A program made the position numbers and the translations under genes. Shown here in pieces: positions 6,945-15,552 of a DNA stretch of 24,805 nucleotides. The stretch's first letter is position 1, and each line of letters opens with the position of its first letter. The notes under the pieces were generated by a model that saw nothing but the letters and a program-made list of their open reading frames with translations, was not told where the DNA came from and did no database searches. The stretch comes from CAKZYD01 sp039814715 (GTDB lineage: Bacteria > Pseudomonadota > Alphaproteobacteria > Sphingomonadales > CAKZYD01), in the NCBI GenBank assembly GCA_039814715.1, contig JBCCAR010000046.1, positions 1 through 24,805 on the forward strand, given 5' to 3'.

Positions 6945-7982
6945 ATGTTTTCTAAACTCTTTAGCATCGTGTCTTCAGACATGGCGATCGATCTGGGGAC
7001 AGCCAATACGCTGGTCTATGTAAAGGGCCGCGGCATCGTGCTGAATGAACCATCGGTTGTCGCCCACAAGACGGAAAATGGCCGTAAAATCGTTAAAGCG
7101 GTTGGAGAAGCGGCTAAGCTGATGCTCGGCCGGACGCCGGGGCAAATTGAAACGATACGGCCGCTGCGCGATGGCGTGATCGCCGATCTGATTGCAGCTG
7201 AAGAGATGATCAAACATTTTATCCAAAAAGTGCATAACCGCTCAGCCTTTTTTAGCCCGCGCGTCGTCATTTGCGTGCCATCTGGCTCAACAGCGGTGGA
7301 ACGCAAAGCCATCCGCGAAGCGGCTGAAAGTGCTGGCGCTGGACGCGTTGACTTGATTGAAGAACCAATGGCCGCAGCGATTGGCGCTGATTTGCCAGTG
7401 ACAGAGCCTACGGGCTCCATGATTGTTGACATTGGCGGCGGCACCACAGAGGTCGCTGTTTTGTCCTTAGCGGGCATTGTCTATGCGACATCCGTGCGTG
7501 TGGGCGGCGATAAGATGGATGAAGCGATTATCGCTTACATCCGCCGCAAAGACAATTTGCTGGTCGGCGAGACAACAGCTGAGCGCATCAAGAAAGAAAT
7601 CGGCACTGCGCTGGTTCCAGATGATGGCGTGGGTATGTCTATTAAAGTGCGTGGACGCGATTTAACGCGCGGCATTCCGCGGGAGATGGAATTGCATCAA
7701 GGCAATGTCGCTGAAGCGCTGGCTGAGCCGGTCGCGCAGATTGTTGAAGGCGTTAAAGCAGCTCTGGAAAATACAGCTCCGGAATTGGCGGCAGATATCG
7801 TCGATAAGGGGATTGTGCTCACCGGCGGCGGGGCATTGCTGGGTGATCTCGATACGGTGCTTGGCAAAGCAACCGGCCTTCCAGTTGTTGTCGCCGATGA
7901 TCCTTTGACGTGCGTCGCGCTGGGAACAGGCAAGGCGATGGAAGACCCAGCCCTGCAACTGGTCTTGACCCAAGAATATTAA
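6945..7982 (+). CDS. mreB: rod shape-determining protein MreB (actin homologue)
   Basis: The 345-residue protein has the MreB nucleotide-binding pattern: DLGTANTLVYV (phosphate 1, from D16), RVVICVPSGSTAVERKA, IEEPMAAAIGADLPV, DIGGGTTEVAV (phosphate 2, from D162) and VLTGGGALLGDLD (adenosine site). It begins with the short amphipathic N-terminus (MFSKLFSIVSSDMAIDLGTA) that helps Gram-negative MreB bind the membrane. MreB filaments organise lateral wall synthesis. It is the first gene of the mreB-mreC-mreD-mrdA-rodA cluster, with 60 bases before mreC. It is divergent from cobT. The protein is full length, with nothing unusual. Confidence 0.97.
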   Translation: MFSKLFSIVSSDMAIDLGTANTLVYVKGRGIVLNEPSVVAHKTENGRKIVKAVGEAAKLMLGRTPGQIETIRPLRDGVIADLIAAEEMIKHFIQKVHNRSAFFSPRVVICVPSGSTAVERKAIREAAESAGAGRVDLIEEPMAAAIGADLPVTEPTGSMIVDIGGGTTEVAVLSLAGIVYATSVRVGGDKMDEAIIAYIRRKDNLLVGETTAERIKKEIGTALVPDDGVGMSIKVRGRDLTRGIPREMELHQGNVAEALAEPVAQIVEGVKAALENTAPELAADIVDKGIVLTGGGALLGDLDTVLGKATGLPVVVADDPLTCVALGTGKAMEDPALQLVLTQEY

Positions 7983-7999
7983 GCGGCATTGTGCTAGGA

Positions 8000-8019
8000 T
8001 GCTCTTTCGGTTGAGAGCA
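8000..8019 (+). other. stem-loop in the mreB-mreC gap
   Basis: TGCTCT (8000-8005) pairs with AGAGCA (8014-8019) around an 8-base loop in the 60-base gap. No T run follows, so it is not an intrinsic terminator. It may mark processing or differential stability of the mreB message. Confidence 0.3.
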
Positions 8020-8042
8020 CGCTGCGATAGATAAGGCGTGAG

Positions 8043-8957
8043 ATGGCATTTGCAGTGACAGGGCGTCAGCAAGACCGCAAAAATGGCGGTTTGTTGCCCA
8101 GGCTCCTGCGGTATGGGATCTATGTCGTTCTTATCGGTCTCATCGCTCTATCAGTGATCGCGCCGACACGTTTAGACACGTCCCGCCTGGCGGCTCAGCA
8201 AGCCGCAGCTCCCCTCGTTTGGATTTACGAAACACCGGTTGAAACTGTTCGCGGTGTTGTTCGCTATATCGCTGACTATCTGACTGTCCATGCAGACAAT
8301 AGGCGGCTGAACAAGCAGCTGGTCGATTCCGATTATGCCCTGCGTCGGCTAGAGCAATTGGAGCTTGAAAACGAAGCGCTCAGGCAGCAGCTCAAAGCCA
8401 CGTCATGGCCAGCGCAAGTTGTCGCTACCGGACGCGTCTTGTCCCATGGGGGCGGTACCTATTTGAAATCCATGCTGATCGCAGCAGGCAGCGAAGATGG
8501 CGTAAAAAATGGCCAGGCTGCTGTGACCAGCGCTGGATTGGTTGGCCAGGTAGTCGCCGTGTCGGGCCGGCTCAGCCGGGTTTTGATGATCAATGACTTT
8601 TCAAGCCGTGTTCCAATCCTGGTGAATGAAACGTCCACGCCGGGGATTATTGAAGGAACCAACAAGTCTTATGCCGCGCTGTCATTCTTGCCGATAGATT
8701 TTGCGGGGCGCGCAGGCGCCTTTGTCAGCACTTCAGGCGCTGGCGGGCTCTTTCCAGCAGGCCTGCCCGTGGGCCAGCTGGTGATCTTAAATGAGGGAAC
8801 GCCGCAGCAAGCTTACCGGGTGCAGCCTTTTGCCAAATTAGAAGCGGCCGGATATGTAACGTTTTTAAGCGCCCCTGACGCTGCGGAGCCTGCTGCATCC
8901 CCATTGCCAGATCAACTGGCCAGGCAGGTTGTTGTGCCTGAGATCGGCGGCGGATGA
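8043..8957 (+). CDS. mreC: rod shape-determining protein MreC
   Basis: The 304-residue bitopic protein has one N-terminal membrane segment (about residues 22-42, GIYVVLIGLIALSVI), a coiled-coil-like stretch with NRRLNKQL and LEQLELENEALRQQL (about 78-118), and the periplasmic beta-rich MreC domain, visible in VVATGRVLSHGGGTYLKS, AAVTSAGLVGQVV and SRVLMINDFSSRVPILV. MreC links MreB to PBP2 in the elongasome and activates PBP2. An AAGG ribosome site precedes the ATG. Its end overlaps mreD by 4 bases. The acidic or Pro-rich tail after the domain is short, as in many alphaproteobacteria. Confidence 0.95.
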   Translation: MAFAVTGRQQDRKNGGLLPRLLRYGIYVVLIGLIALSVIAPTRLDTSRLAAQQAAAPLVWIYETPVETVRGVVRYIADYLTVHADNRRLNKQLVDSDYALRRLEQLELENEALRQQLKATSWPAQVVATGRVLSHGGGTYLKSMLIAAGSEDGVKNGQAAVTSAGLVGQVVAVSGRLSRVLMINDFSSRVPILVNETSTPGIIEGTNKSYAALSFLPIDFAGRAGAFVSTSGAGGLFPAGLPVGQLVILNEGTPQQAYRVQPFAKLEAAGYVTFLSAPDAAEPAASPLPDQLARQVVVPEIGGG

Positions 8958-9484
8958 TGGTTAAAGGCCTCAATCCAGAACCAGCGCCCATAGCTGTCCG
9001 CCAGTCTTTGCCTGGTTTGGCGATTTTGGCCTTAAGCGCCGTGGTTCTGGTGCCATCTGATCAAGGGCAAATGGCGCGGCTAAGCGGAGTGCTTACAGTA
9101 ATTTATGTATTTCATCTCACCTTGTTCCGCCCAGAAGGTGCGCGCTGGCCTGTCATTGTGGGCCTTGGCCTCCTAACAGATTTGTGGAGTGAGGCGCTTG
9201 TGGGCTTGACGCCGCTATTGTTGTTGATCTTTCAGACTATGGTGCAAACGCTGCGCGATGATATCGTCAGTTTGTCCTTTGGTTGGCGGTGGCTCATGTT
9301 CATGCTGCTGTCGGGCGTTTTCTTCGCCAGCTTCGGCGCTGTAACCGCGCTCGTGCTATCCATACCTGGCCAGCATATTGATTTACTCGGGCGCTGGGCC
9401 GTTTGCGCAGGGCTTTATCCTGTTCTGGTCCTAGGGCTGAGCTTGCTAGACCGCTACGTGCTCTATCCAAGGCGAAAAGCATGA
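8954..9484 (+). CDS. mreD: rod shape-determining protein MreD
   Basis: The 176-residue, strongly hydrophobic protein has about five membrane segments, as expected for MreD. FHLTLFRPEGARWPVIVGLG followed by LLTDLWSEALVGLTPLLLL matches the conserved region of MreD in which an RP.. segment precedes GLL.D...G..LG. MreD sits in the inner membrane with MreC and PBP2. Both ends overlap their neighbours by the 4-base ATGA arrangement (mreC stop/mreD start and mreD stop/mrdA start), so the order is probably translationally coupled. Recognition rests on the synteny as much as on the sequence, because MreD is poorly conserved. Confidence 0.93.
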   Translation: MMVKGLNPEPAPIAVRQSLPGLAILALSAVVLVPSDQGQMARLSGVLTVIYVFHLTLFRPEGARWPVIVGLGLLTDLWSEALVGLTPLLLLIFQTMVQTLRDDIVSLSFGWRWLMFMLLSGVFFASFGAVTALVLSIPGQHIDLLGRWAVCAGLYPVLVLGLSLLDRYVLYPRRKA

Positions 9485-11364
9485 CCCGCCGGCTGGAAGA
9501 AACAGAACTAGACCGTACAAACTTGTTCAGGCGCCGCGCCTTTTTGCTCGGCGGCCTTCAGCTTGCAGCCTTTGGCGCCCTCGGTGCGCGGCTTTATCAG
9601 CTTTCCATCCTCGAAGGAGAGGAGTACCGCTTGCTTGCGGAAGACAACCGCTTGTCTTTGCGTTTCTTAGCGCCGCTTCGGGGGCGTATTTTGGATTTTG
9701 AAGGGCGTGAGCTAGCGAGCAATAAACGTGATTTCTCCATCGTGGTGGTGCCAGAACAAGTGGATGACTTAGCCCAAACTCTGACAGAGCTAAGCCGGGT
9801 TGTGCCCATCAGCGCGTCACAGCGTGAACTGGTGTTATCGCGCGCCAGGCGCCAGCGCAGCTTTTTACCGATTAAAATAAAAGACAACTTACCCTGGGAA
9901 GAATTTGCCCGCTTCAATGCGGCAGCGGCGTATTTGCCGGGCGTTTTACCTGCTGCTGGTACAAGCCGGATTTATCCCCATGGCAGTGAAGCTGCTCATG
10001 TGCTTGGCTATGTCGGGGCGGTTGCGCAAAAGGATTTAACCGATGATCCAGTGCTCAGCTTGCCTAATTTTAAAATTGGTAAAGACGGGTTGGAGCGGTC
10101 CTATGACACCCATCTGCGCGGTCAAGCAGGGACGCAGCGCGTTGAGGTGAATGCGCGCGGCCGCATGGTGCGAGAAGTGGCGCGCGAGGAGCCTGCAACA
10201 GGCGCGGAGCTGCGCTTAACGCTGGATCAGCGCCTCCAAAGCTATGCTGCAAAACGCATGGGTGAAGAAAGCGCGGGCATTGTCGTGATGGATGTGGATA
10301 GCGGCGAGGTTCGCGCTCTTGTCTCTACGCCTGCCTATGACCCCAATGATTTCGTTGACGGTATTAGCTATACAAATTGGTCTGCCCTATTAGCAGACCC
10401 ACGCAAGCCACTGATAAACAAAGCACTTTCTGGGCAGTATCCGCCTGGTTCTACCTTCAAGATGATTGTCGCTTTGGCTGCTTTAGAAGCCGGGCAAATC
10501 ACGCGAGAGACGACGCACTATTGCGGCGGCCGCTTTCGCCTTGGCAATCAACGCTTCCACTGCTGGAAGCGCGGCGGCCATGGCAAGCTTGATTTAGCGG
10601 GCGCCATTGCGCAAAGCTGCGATGTTTATTTCTATGAAATTGCCAAAGAGCTGGGGCAGGCGCGGATTGCAGACATGGCGCGCCGTTTTGGCTTCGGGCA
10701 GCGTTTTGATTTGCCCATTCCGGGCGAAAAAACTGGGTTGGTACCAACGCCTGAATGGAAAAAACGCGCCCGCGGCGTCAACTGGGTTGGCGGGGACACC
10801 ATCAATATCAGCATCGGGCAGGGCGCGCTTTTAGCAACACCGTTGCAGTTAGCAACCATGACGTCGCGGCTCGTGAACGGCGGTAAAGCTGTGACTCCGA
10901 AGTTAGTGTTAGCTCCAACGCCAGAGGTGCAGACGCAAAATGAGGAGGTCAGCGCGCCGCTGGCCAGTCCTGAACACATGGAAACGATCAAGCAAGCAAT
11001 GATCGCGGTTGTGAATTCTAAGAGAGGGACTGCCCGTGCGTCTGCCCTTCCCAAAAGCCTCGGCCAGATGGGCGGTAAAACCGGTACTGCACAGGTGCGC
11101 CGCATCTCTGAAGAAGAGAGAGCTTCAGGCGTTTTAGACAATGATGTACTCGCCTGGCGTGAACGCGATCATGCCCTCTTCGTAGGCTTCGCGCCAGCTG
11201 ATACGCCGCGCTATGCCGTGGCCGTTTTGGTCCAGCACGGCGGCGGCGGCTCTGCTGTCGCTGCGCCCGTCGCATCGGATATTTTAAGAGAGGCATTGAG
11301 CCTCGATAAGGCGCGCTTGCAGCAAGCCGGGCTTGAAACGCCTGAAAGTGGGCAAAGCCGATGA
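9481..11364 (+). CDS. mrdA: penicillin-binding protein 2 (elongasome transpeptidase)
   Basis: This 627-residue class B PBP has an N-terminal membrane anchor (about residues 19-37), the pedestal/dimerisation domain beginning PLRGRILDFEGRELA, and the transpeptidase domain with all three active-site motifs: S324xxK327 in YPPGSTFKM, S379-C-D in AQSCDVYFYE, and KTG at 533-535 in GGKTGTAQV. It crosslinks peptidoglycan in lateral wall growth together with RodA. The ATG at 9481 overlaps the mreD stop. An earlier TTG in the same frame (9403) lies deep inside mreD and was rejected. The rodA start overlaps the stop by 4 bases. The second motif is SCD where many PBPs have SxN, as seen in other PBP2 proteins. 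Confidence 0.96.
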   Translation: MTRRLEETELDRTNLFRRRAFLLGGLQLAAFGALGARLYQLSILEGEEYRLLAEDNRLSLRFLAPLRGRILDFEGRELASNKRDFSIVVVPEQVDDLAQTLTELSRVVPISASQRELVLSRARRQRSFLPIKIKDNLPWEEFARFNAAAAYLPGVLPAAGTSRIYPHGSEAAHVLGYVGAVAQKDLTDDPVLSLPNFKIGKDGLERSYDTHLRGQAGTQRVEVNARGRMVREVAREEPATGAELRLTLDQRLQSYAAKRMGEESAGIVVMDVDSGEVRALVSTPAYDPNDFVDGISYTNWSALLADPRKPLINKALSGQYPPGSTFKMIVALAALEAGQITRETTHYCGGRFRLGNQRFHCWKRGGHGKLDLAGAIAQSCDVYFYEIAKELGQARIADMARRFGFGQRFDLPIPGEKTGLVPTPEWKKRARGVNWVGGDTINISIGQGALLATPLQLATMTSRLVNGGKAVTPKLVLAPTPEVQTQNEEVSAPLASPEHMETIKQAMIAVVNSKRGTARASALPKSLGQMGGKTGTAQVRRISEEERASGVLDNDVLAWRERDHALFVGFAPADTPRYAVAVLVQHGGGGSAVAAPVASDILREALSLDKARLQQAGLETPESGQSR

Positions 11365-12500
11365 AAGCCAGCGCTATGAGCCTTCCAGGCCAACCGCCCG
11401 CGCTCCTGCAGCGGGTTTTGTCGCTTAATCCTGTGGTGATTTTAGTTGTGGTCTTGTTGGCCGTGATCGGCACGGCATCGCTCTATTCTGTTGCAGATGG
11501 ATCGATGCGGCCATGGGCGTTTAATCATGTGCTGCGCTTTTTCGTTGCTTTCGCGCTGATGATTGGGATCGCGCTGACGCCGTTGAAAGTCTGGCAGCTC
11601 ACCGCTGTGCCTATTTATGTTGCGGGCCTATTGCTGCTGCTTGCTGTTGAATTTGTTGGCGATGTCGGCGGGGGCGGGCGGCGCTGGATTGTACTGGGCC
11701 CGCTGCGCCTTCAGCCCTCCGAATTTATGAAGATCGGCATCGTGTTGGTGCTGGCGGCCTATTACCATATGCTCACCATCCGCCAAGCGCGCACGATGAC
11801 GAGTCTCGTTGTACCTGTGATGCTCATCGCGTTGCCATGTCTTTTAGTCGTGCGCCAACCTGATTTGGGTACAACCATTCTTGTTGCGGCATCGGGCGTG
11901 AGCGTGATTTTGCTTGGCGGCGCGCCCAAGCGGCTGTTCCTTGGCGGGCTCGCGGCAATCTGCGCTATTGTTCCGCTGTCGTGGAAATACCTGCTGCATG
12001 ATTATCAGCAAGCGCGTGTGATGACGTTCTTAAACCCGCAAAGCGACCCGCTTGGCGCTGGTTATCATATCATTCAGTCTAAAATCGCCATTGGTTCTGG
12101 CGGCGTGAACGGCAAGGGCTTTCTGCAGGGAACGCAAAGTCACCTGAACTTCTTGCCCGAGATGCATACTGATTTTATTTTTACAACCATTGCAGAGGAA
12201 CATGGCCTGATCGGCAGCTTGATTTTGCTCACATTGTTTTTGAGCTACCTCGCCATCGGTTTCGTGATCGCGCTGCGGTGCCGCTCTCAGTATTGCCGCC
12301 TGGTCGCGCTTGGTATCACCATGACGATCTTTTTCTATGTCTTCATCAATGTTGGCATGGTGATGGGGATGTTGCCTGTTGTCGGTGTGCCTTTACCGCT
12401 TATCTCTTACGGCGGTTCGGCGACGTTAACGCTCATGGCCGCAACAGGATTTTTACTCAATTGCGATATCAATCGAGATTTGACGCTTCCTAAAAGATAG
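11361..12500 (+). CDS. rodA: rod shape-determining protein RodA (SEDS glycosyltransferase)
   Basis: The 379-residue polytopic SEDS protein polymerises glycan strands from lipid II in the elongasome together with PBP2. Family signatures are GGGRRWIVLGPLRLQPSEFMK near residue 95-115, RQPDLGT (the conserved Asp region near 170), FLPEMHTDFIFTTIAEEHG, and the late GVPLPLISYGGSATL. About ten membrane segments are present and the length is normal. The ATG at 11361 overlaps the mrdA stop. A second in-frame ATG at 11376 is possible. The operon probably ends here or continues to the photolyase 47 bases later. I see no intrinsic terminator between them. Confidence 0.96.
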   Translation: MKASAMSLPGQPPALLQRVLSLNPVVILVVVLLAVIGTASLYSVADGSMRPWAFNHVLRFFVAFALMIGIALTPLKVWQLTAVPIYVAGLLLLLAVEFVGDVGGGGRRWIVLGPLRLQPSEFMKIGIVLVLAAYYHMLTIRQARTMTSLVVPVMLIALPCLLVVRQPDLGTTILVAASGVSVILLGGAPKRLFLGGLAAICAIVPLSWKYLLHDYQQARVMTFLNPQSDPLGAGYHIIQSKIAIGSGGVNGKGFLQGTQSHLNFLPEMHTDFIFTTIAEEHGLIGSLILLTLFLSYLAIGFVIALRCRSQYCRLVALGITMTIFFYVFINVGMVMGMLPVVGVPLPLISYGGSATLTLMAATGFLLNCDINRDLTLPKR

Positions 12501-12547
12501 CGTGCTGACGAGGTGAACTCCCAGAGGGATTGCCGCGTACAGAAACC

Positions 12548-14092
12548 ATGCCAGAAAAGACCTCCTCAGAAGACGCCCGGTTGATCCTTGTTTTAGGCGA
12601 TCAGCTCTCCCAAAATCTCGCCAGCTTGCGCCAAGCGCGCAAAACCAAAGACATCATTTTGATGGCCGAGGTGAATGAGGAGGCGACCTATGTGCGCCAC
12701 CATAAGAAGTCCATTGCCTTTATCTTTTCCGCAATGCGCCACTTTGCCAAGGCGCTCAAAGACGATGGCTGGCAGCATGTCGATTATGTGCCGATCGCTG
12801 AGTCAAAAAGCGGATCGTTGCTTGGTGAAGTAAAAGCCGCTTTAGAGCGTCATAGCTTTGGCGAGGTGGTGATTGTCGAGCCCGGTGAGATGCGCCTGCT
12901 CAATTCCATGCACCAATGGCAGCACGAACTGGGAAAAGCTGTCACACTTCTTCCGGATGATCGCTTCTTAAGTTCCGTTGATGAATTTAAACGCTGGGCC
13001 GAAGGGCGCAAAGAGCTGCGCATGGAGCATTTCTACCGCGTCATGCGCCGCAAAACGGGTCTGTTGATGGACGGCGATCAGCCGGAAGGCGGCAAGTGGA
13101 ACTACGACCATGATAACCGCAAGCCGGCGGGTGATGAAATGCAGTTTCCGCCCCAGCCGCGCTTTGAGCCTGACGATATCACGTGCGACGTTCTAAGCGA
13201 GGTGCGCCAGCGCTTTGACAACCATGTCGGTTCTTTAGAGCCATTTTGGTTTGCTGTTACCCGAGAGCAGGCCTTGGAATGCCTGGATGATTTCATTGCC
13301 AAGCGCTTGCCAAATTTCGGCGATTACCAAGATGCCATGCTGGTGGGCGAGCGGTTCATGAACCATTCGATTTTATCGCTCTACATCAATGCTGGGCTGC
13401 TTGACCCCCTGGAAGTGTGCGAGCGCGCAGCGCAGGCTTATTATGACGGCGATGCGCCCATCAATGCCGCGGAGGGCTTTATCCGGCAAGTCATTGGCTG
13501 GCGGGAATATATTCGCGGGATCTACTGGCTGGAAATGCCGGGTTATGTGGAGCAAAACTATTTTGGCGCAGACCGCGACCTGCCTGACTTTTATTGGACG
13601 GGCGAAACGGACATGACCTGCCTTTCTGAAGCGATCGAACAAACGCTTGAAGAAGCCTATGCGCACCATATCCAGCGGCTCATGATCACTGGCAACTTCG
13701 CCATGCTTATTGGGACAGACCCCAAGAAAATCCATGAATGGTATTTGGCTGTTTATGCCGATGCGTTTGAGTGGGTGGAACTGCCAAACACGCTTGGCAT
13801 GAGCCAATTTGCCGATGGTGGGCGCATGAGCTCAAAGCCTTATGCCTCAGGCGGCAATTACATCAATAAGATGTCTAACTATTGCAAAAATTGCCGCTAT
13901 TCGGTGAGCAAAAAGACGGGCGAAGAGGCCTGTCCGTTTAACTATCTCTACTGGGATTTTCTCGCCCGCAATGAGGATAAGCTCAAAGGTAATCACCGGA
14001 TCGCAAGGATCTATTCGACTTGGCACCGGATGACAGACGAAAAAAAAGCTGCCTATCGCGAGAGCGCGGCAGCTTTTCTAAGCACTCTATAG
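12548..14092 (+). CDS. phrB: FeS-BCP family (6-4) photolyase / cryptochrome-like protein
   Basis: The 514-residue protein is very similar in sequence order to Agrobacterium PhrB, the bacterial (6-4) photolyase with a [4Fe-4S] cluster. It begins ARLILVLGDQLS, has the HHKKSIAFIFSAMRHFA segment, MEHFYRVMRRKTGLLM, and the FAD-binding half with FIRQVIGWREYIRGIYWLEM and HHIQRLMITGNFAMLIG. The four cluster cysteines are present at C358, C446, C449 and C462. Their spacing (88, 3, 13) equals that of C350, C438, C441 and C454 in PhrB. FeS-BCP photolyases bind FAD and a lumazine antenna and repair UV (6-4) photoproducts. The start is uncertain: ATG 12548 was used, TTG 12530 is possible, and neither has a well-spaced ribosome site. 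It lies 47 bases after rodA. Confidence 0.93.
   Translation: MPEKTSSEDARLILVLGDQLSQNLASLRQARKTKDIILMAEVNEEATYVRHHKKSIAFIFSAMRHFAKALKDDGWQHVDYVPIAESKSGSLLGEVKAALERHSFGEVVIVEPGEMRLLNSMHQWQHELGKAVTLLPDDRFLSSVDEFKRWAEGRKELRMEHFYRVMRRKTGLLMDGDQPEGGKWNYDHDNRKPAGDEMQFPPQPRFEPDDITCDVLSEVRQRFDNHVGSLEPFWFAVTREQALECLDDFIAKRLPNFGDYQDAMLVGERFMNHSILSLYINAGLLDPLEVCERAAQAYYDGDAPINAAEGFIRQVIGWREYIRGIYWLEMPGYVEQNYFGADRDLPDFYWTGETDMTCLSEAIEQTLEEAYAHHIQRLMITGNFAMLIGTDPKKIHEWYLAVYADAFEWVELPNTLGMSQFADGGRMSSKPYASGGNYINKMSNYCKNCRYSVSKKTGEEACPFNYLYWDFLARNEDKLKGNHRIARIYSTWHRMTDEKKAAYRESAAAFLSTL
14040..14078 (-). terminator. intrinsic terminator of the DUF805 gene, embedded in the photolyase coding end
   Basis: AAAAGCTGCC (14044-14053) and GGCAGCTTTT (14069-14078) form a perfect 10-pair stem with an inner CGC-GAGA-GCG extension. 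Read on the minus strand, the stem is followed by eight T (14040-14047, the first four outside the stem), a strong intrinsic terminator 28 bases beyond the DUF805 stop. Read on the plus strand it ends in TTTT and could act weakly before the photolyase stop, so it may be bidirectional. Confidence 0.75.
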
Positions 14093-14105
14093 CACGTGTC
14101 GTTTG

Positions 14106-14438
14106 TTAAGCGCCGGCGAGTGGGTCAGGGCCGTATTGGTTTGGGCCCTCTTCGCCAGTCAAAATGCCGAGATCAATCAAGGCCCAGATCGCGCCCACGA
14201 AGGGAATAATGAACAACAGGCACCACCATCCGCTTTTCCCGCGATCATGGCAGCGCTTGATGGAGACCATCACGCCTGGAACAATCAGCACCAAGCCGAC
14301 AATTCCAGCAAGCGTGCTTTGTGCGCCAAGAATAGCCGCTAAGCCGATATTTACCAAAAAGAGAATGACCATGCCGATCCACCACGGCTTGCGATTAATG
14401 CGGCCTTGCGCCGTTAAGAATAGGTTTTGGAAATCCAT
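14106..14438 (-). CDS. DUF805 family membrane protein
   Basis: The 110-residue protein has the DUF805 layout: an N-terminal GRINRKPWWIGMVIL segment, a first membrane helix (about 21-40), a second (about 42-60), the conserved IKRCHDRGKSGWWCLL loop between helices, a third helix (FIIPFVGAIWALIDLGI), and a Gly/Pro-rich tail with GEEGPNQYGPDP. It is an inner-membrane protein of unknown function. The family often sits as a single gene. It converges on the photolyase with 13 bases between the stops and uses a terminator that lies inside the photolyase gene. It is divergent from the GST gene. Confidence 0.9.
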   Translation of the reverse strand: MDFQNLFLTAQGRINRKPWWIGMVILFLVNIGLAAILGAQSTLAGIVGLVLIVPGVMVSIKRCHDRGKSGWWCLLFIIPFVGAIWALIDLGILTGEEGPNQYGPDPLAGA

Positions 14439-14532
14439 TGTGGCCCCCTGTGTTACTTCCAGCTAAAACCTTAGTCGCGTCTCGCAGGTTTGGCAATCGC
14501 GCGTATATCTTTGTTGTGCAGGGAGTTTGGCT

Positions 14533-15138
14533 ATGATCACGCTGTATTGGTGCGCCAAATCGCGCTCATCGCGGATTGTGTGGATGCTGGAAGAATGCGG
14601 CGCAGAGTATGAGATTGCGCCTATTAACATTTACGATGACGAATCCAAGGCTGACCCGGCTTTCCGCAAAGTGAGCCCATTGGGTAAGGTACCAGCGCTC
14701 AAACACGGTGATGTTGGCCTTTGGGATTCCGCACCAATTTGTCTGTATCTGGCCGATAGCTTTCAAGACGCGAAGCTTGCCCCGCCTTTCGGTTCGGATA
14801 TGCGCGCGGCCTACTATTATTGGATGACGTTTGGGCCTGGTATGATTGAACCGGCGATGATTGAAAAAGTAAGCCAGTCAGAAACCAACAAAGGCCGTAA
14901 CGGGTGGGGGGACTATGACAGCGTGGTCTCGTTGCTAGAGGCGCGTTTGAAAGATCGCGAGTGGATATTGGGCGATCATTTTTCCGCGGCTGATGTGATG
15001 ATTGGATCGTCCATTAGCTTTCTGCATATTTTTGGAATTATGGACAACAACGCTGTTTTAACGCCCTATAGAAACCGCTGTCTCGCCAGGCCCGCCTGCC
15101 AGACCGCGCTGAAGCTCGACGAGGACCCACCAACATGA
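14533..15138 (+). CDS. glutathione S-transferase family protein
   Basis: This 201-residue cytosolic GST has an N-terminal thioredoxin-like domain (ITLYWCAKSRSSRIVWMLEE, then SPLGKVPAL with the cis-proline, then LWDSAPICLYLAD, the glutathione-binding E/D-S region) and a helical C-terminal domain ending in the WILGDHFSAADVMIGSSI N-capping box. The likely catalytic or stabilising residue lies in the CAKSRSS stretch. The class and substrate are not determinable. GGGAG at 14521-14525 supports ATG 14533, two codons after an in-frame TTG. The NTF2-like gene begins inside its stop codon (4-base overlap), so the two are surely co-translated. It is unrelated in detail to the YghU protein 10 kb upstream. 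Confidence 0.88.
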   Translation: MITLYWCAKSRSSRIVWMLEECGAEYEIAPINIYDDESKADPAFRKVSPLGKVPALKHGDVGLWDSAPICLYLADSFQDAKLAPPFGSDMRAAYYYWMTFGPGMIEPAMIEKVSQSETNKGRNGWGDYDSVVSLLEARLKDREWILGDHFSAADVMIGSSISFLHIFGIMDNNAVLTPYRNRCLARPACQTALKLDEDPPT

Positions 15139-15545
15139 CAGCCAGCGGCCTAGAGAACTGGAAAGCCTATATGGCGAGTGATCACCGGATGGACCTTGGC
15201 GCGCTCATCCATGAGGACTGTGTCTTCCGCAGCCCAATTGTGCATACGCCGCAAAAGGGAAAGGCCATAACCCTGCTTTATCTAGCAGCGGCCGCAAAGG
15301 TTTTGGGCAACGAGAGCTTCCGCTATGTGCGTGAATACGGGGCCGAGAAGAGCGCTGCCCTAGAATTTGAATGCCGGGTAGGCGGTGTTGATATCAATGG
15401 TATCGACCTGATCGAATGGGACAAAGATGGCCTGCTAACGGACTTTAAAGTGATGATCCGCCCGCTACAGGCGATTGAAATGGTGCATAAATTGATGGGG
15501 TACATGCTTGTGCGCATGAAGGAAAACGCGCAGCTTGGATACTAA
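15135..15545 (+). CDS. NTF2-like / SnoaL-like small protein
   Basis: The 136-residue protein has the NTF2 superfamily pattern: an N-terminal helix (LENWKAYMASDHRMDLGALIHED), CVFRSPIVHTPQKGKAITLLYL, then alternating strands (AALEFECRVGGVDINGIDLIEWDKDGLLTDFKVMIRP). The cone-shaped fold is used by many enzymes and binding proteins and no catalytic set can be assigned. Its start overlaps the GST stop by 4 bases, so it probably works with that GST. Its stop overlaps the stop of the convergent LysR gene by 4 bases. Confidence 0.78.
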   Translation: MTASGLENWKAYMASDHRMDLGALIHEDCVFRSPIVHTPQKGKAITLLYLAAAAKVLGNESFRYVREYGAEKSAALEFECRVGGVDINGIDLIEWDKDGLLTDFKVMIRPLQAIEMVHKLMGYMLVRMKENAQLGY

Positions 15546-15552
15546 GCGGTGC
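15528..15552. other. stem-loop across the NTF2-like / LysR convergent stop codons
   Basis: GCGC-A-GCTT (15528-15536) pairs with AAGC-G-GTGC (15544-15552), eight pairs (one G-T) with one A-G mismatch and a 7-base loop. It spans the two overlapping stop codons. No T run follows on either strand. Confidence 0.3.

Noticed and set aside
9403..9480. Upstream TTG start for mrdA
   Set aside because: It would add 26 Arg/Ala-rich residues read from inside mreD. The ATGA overlap at 9481 fits the rest of the operon and the family N-terminus.
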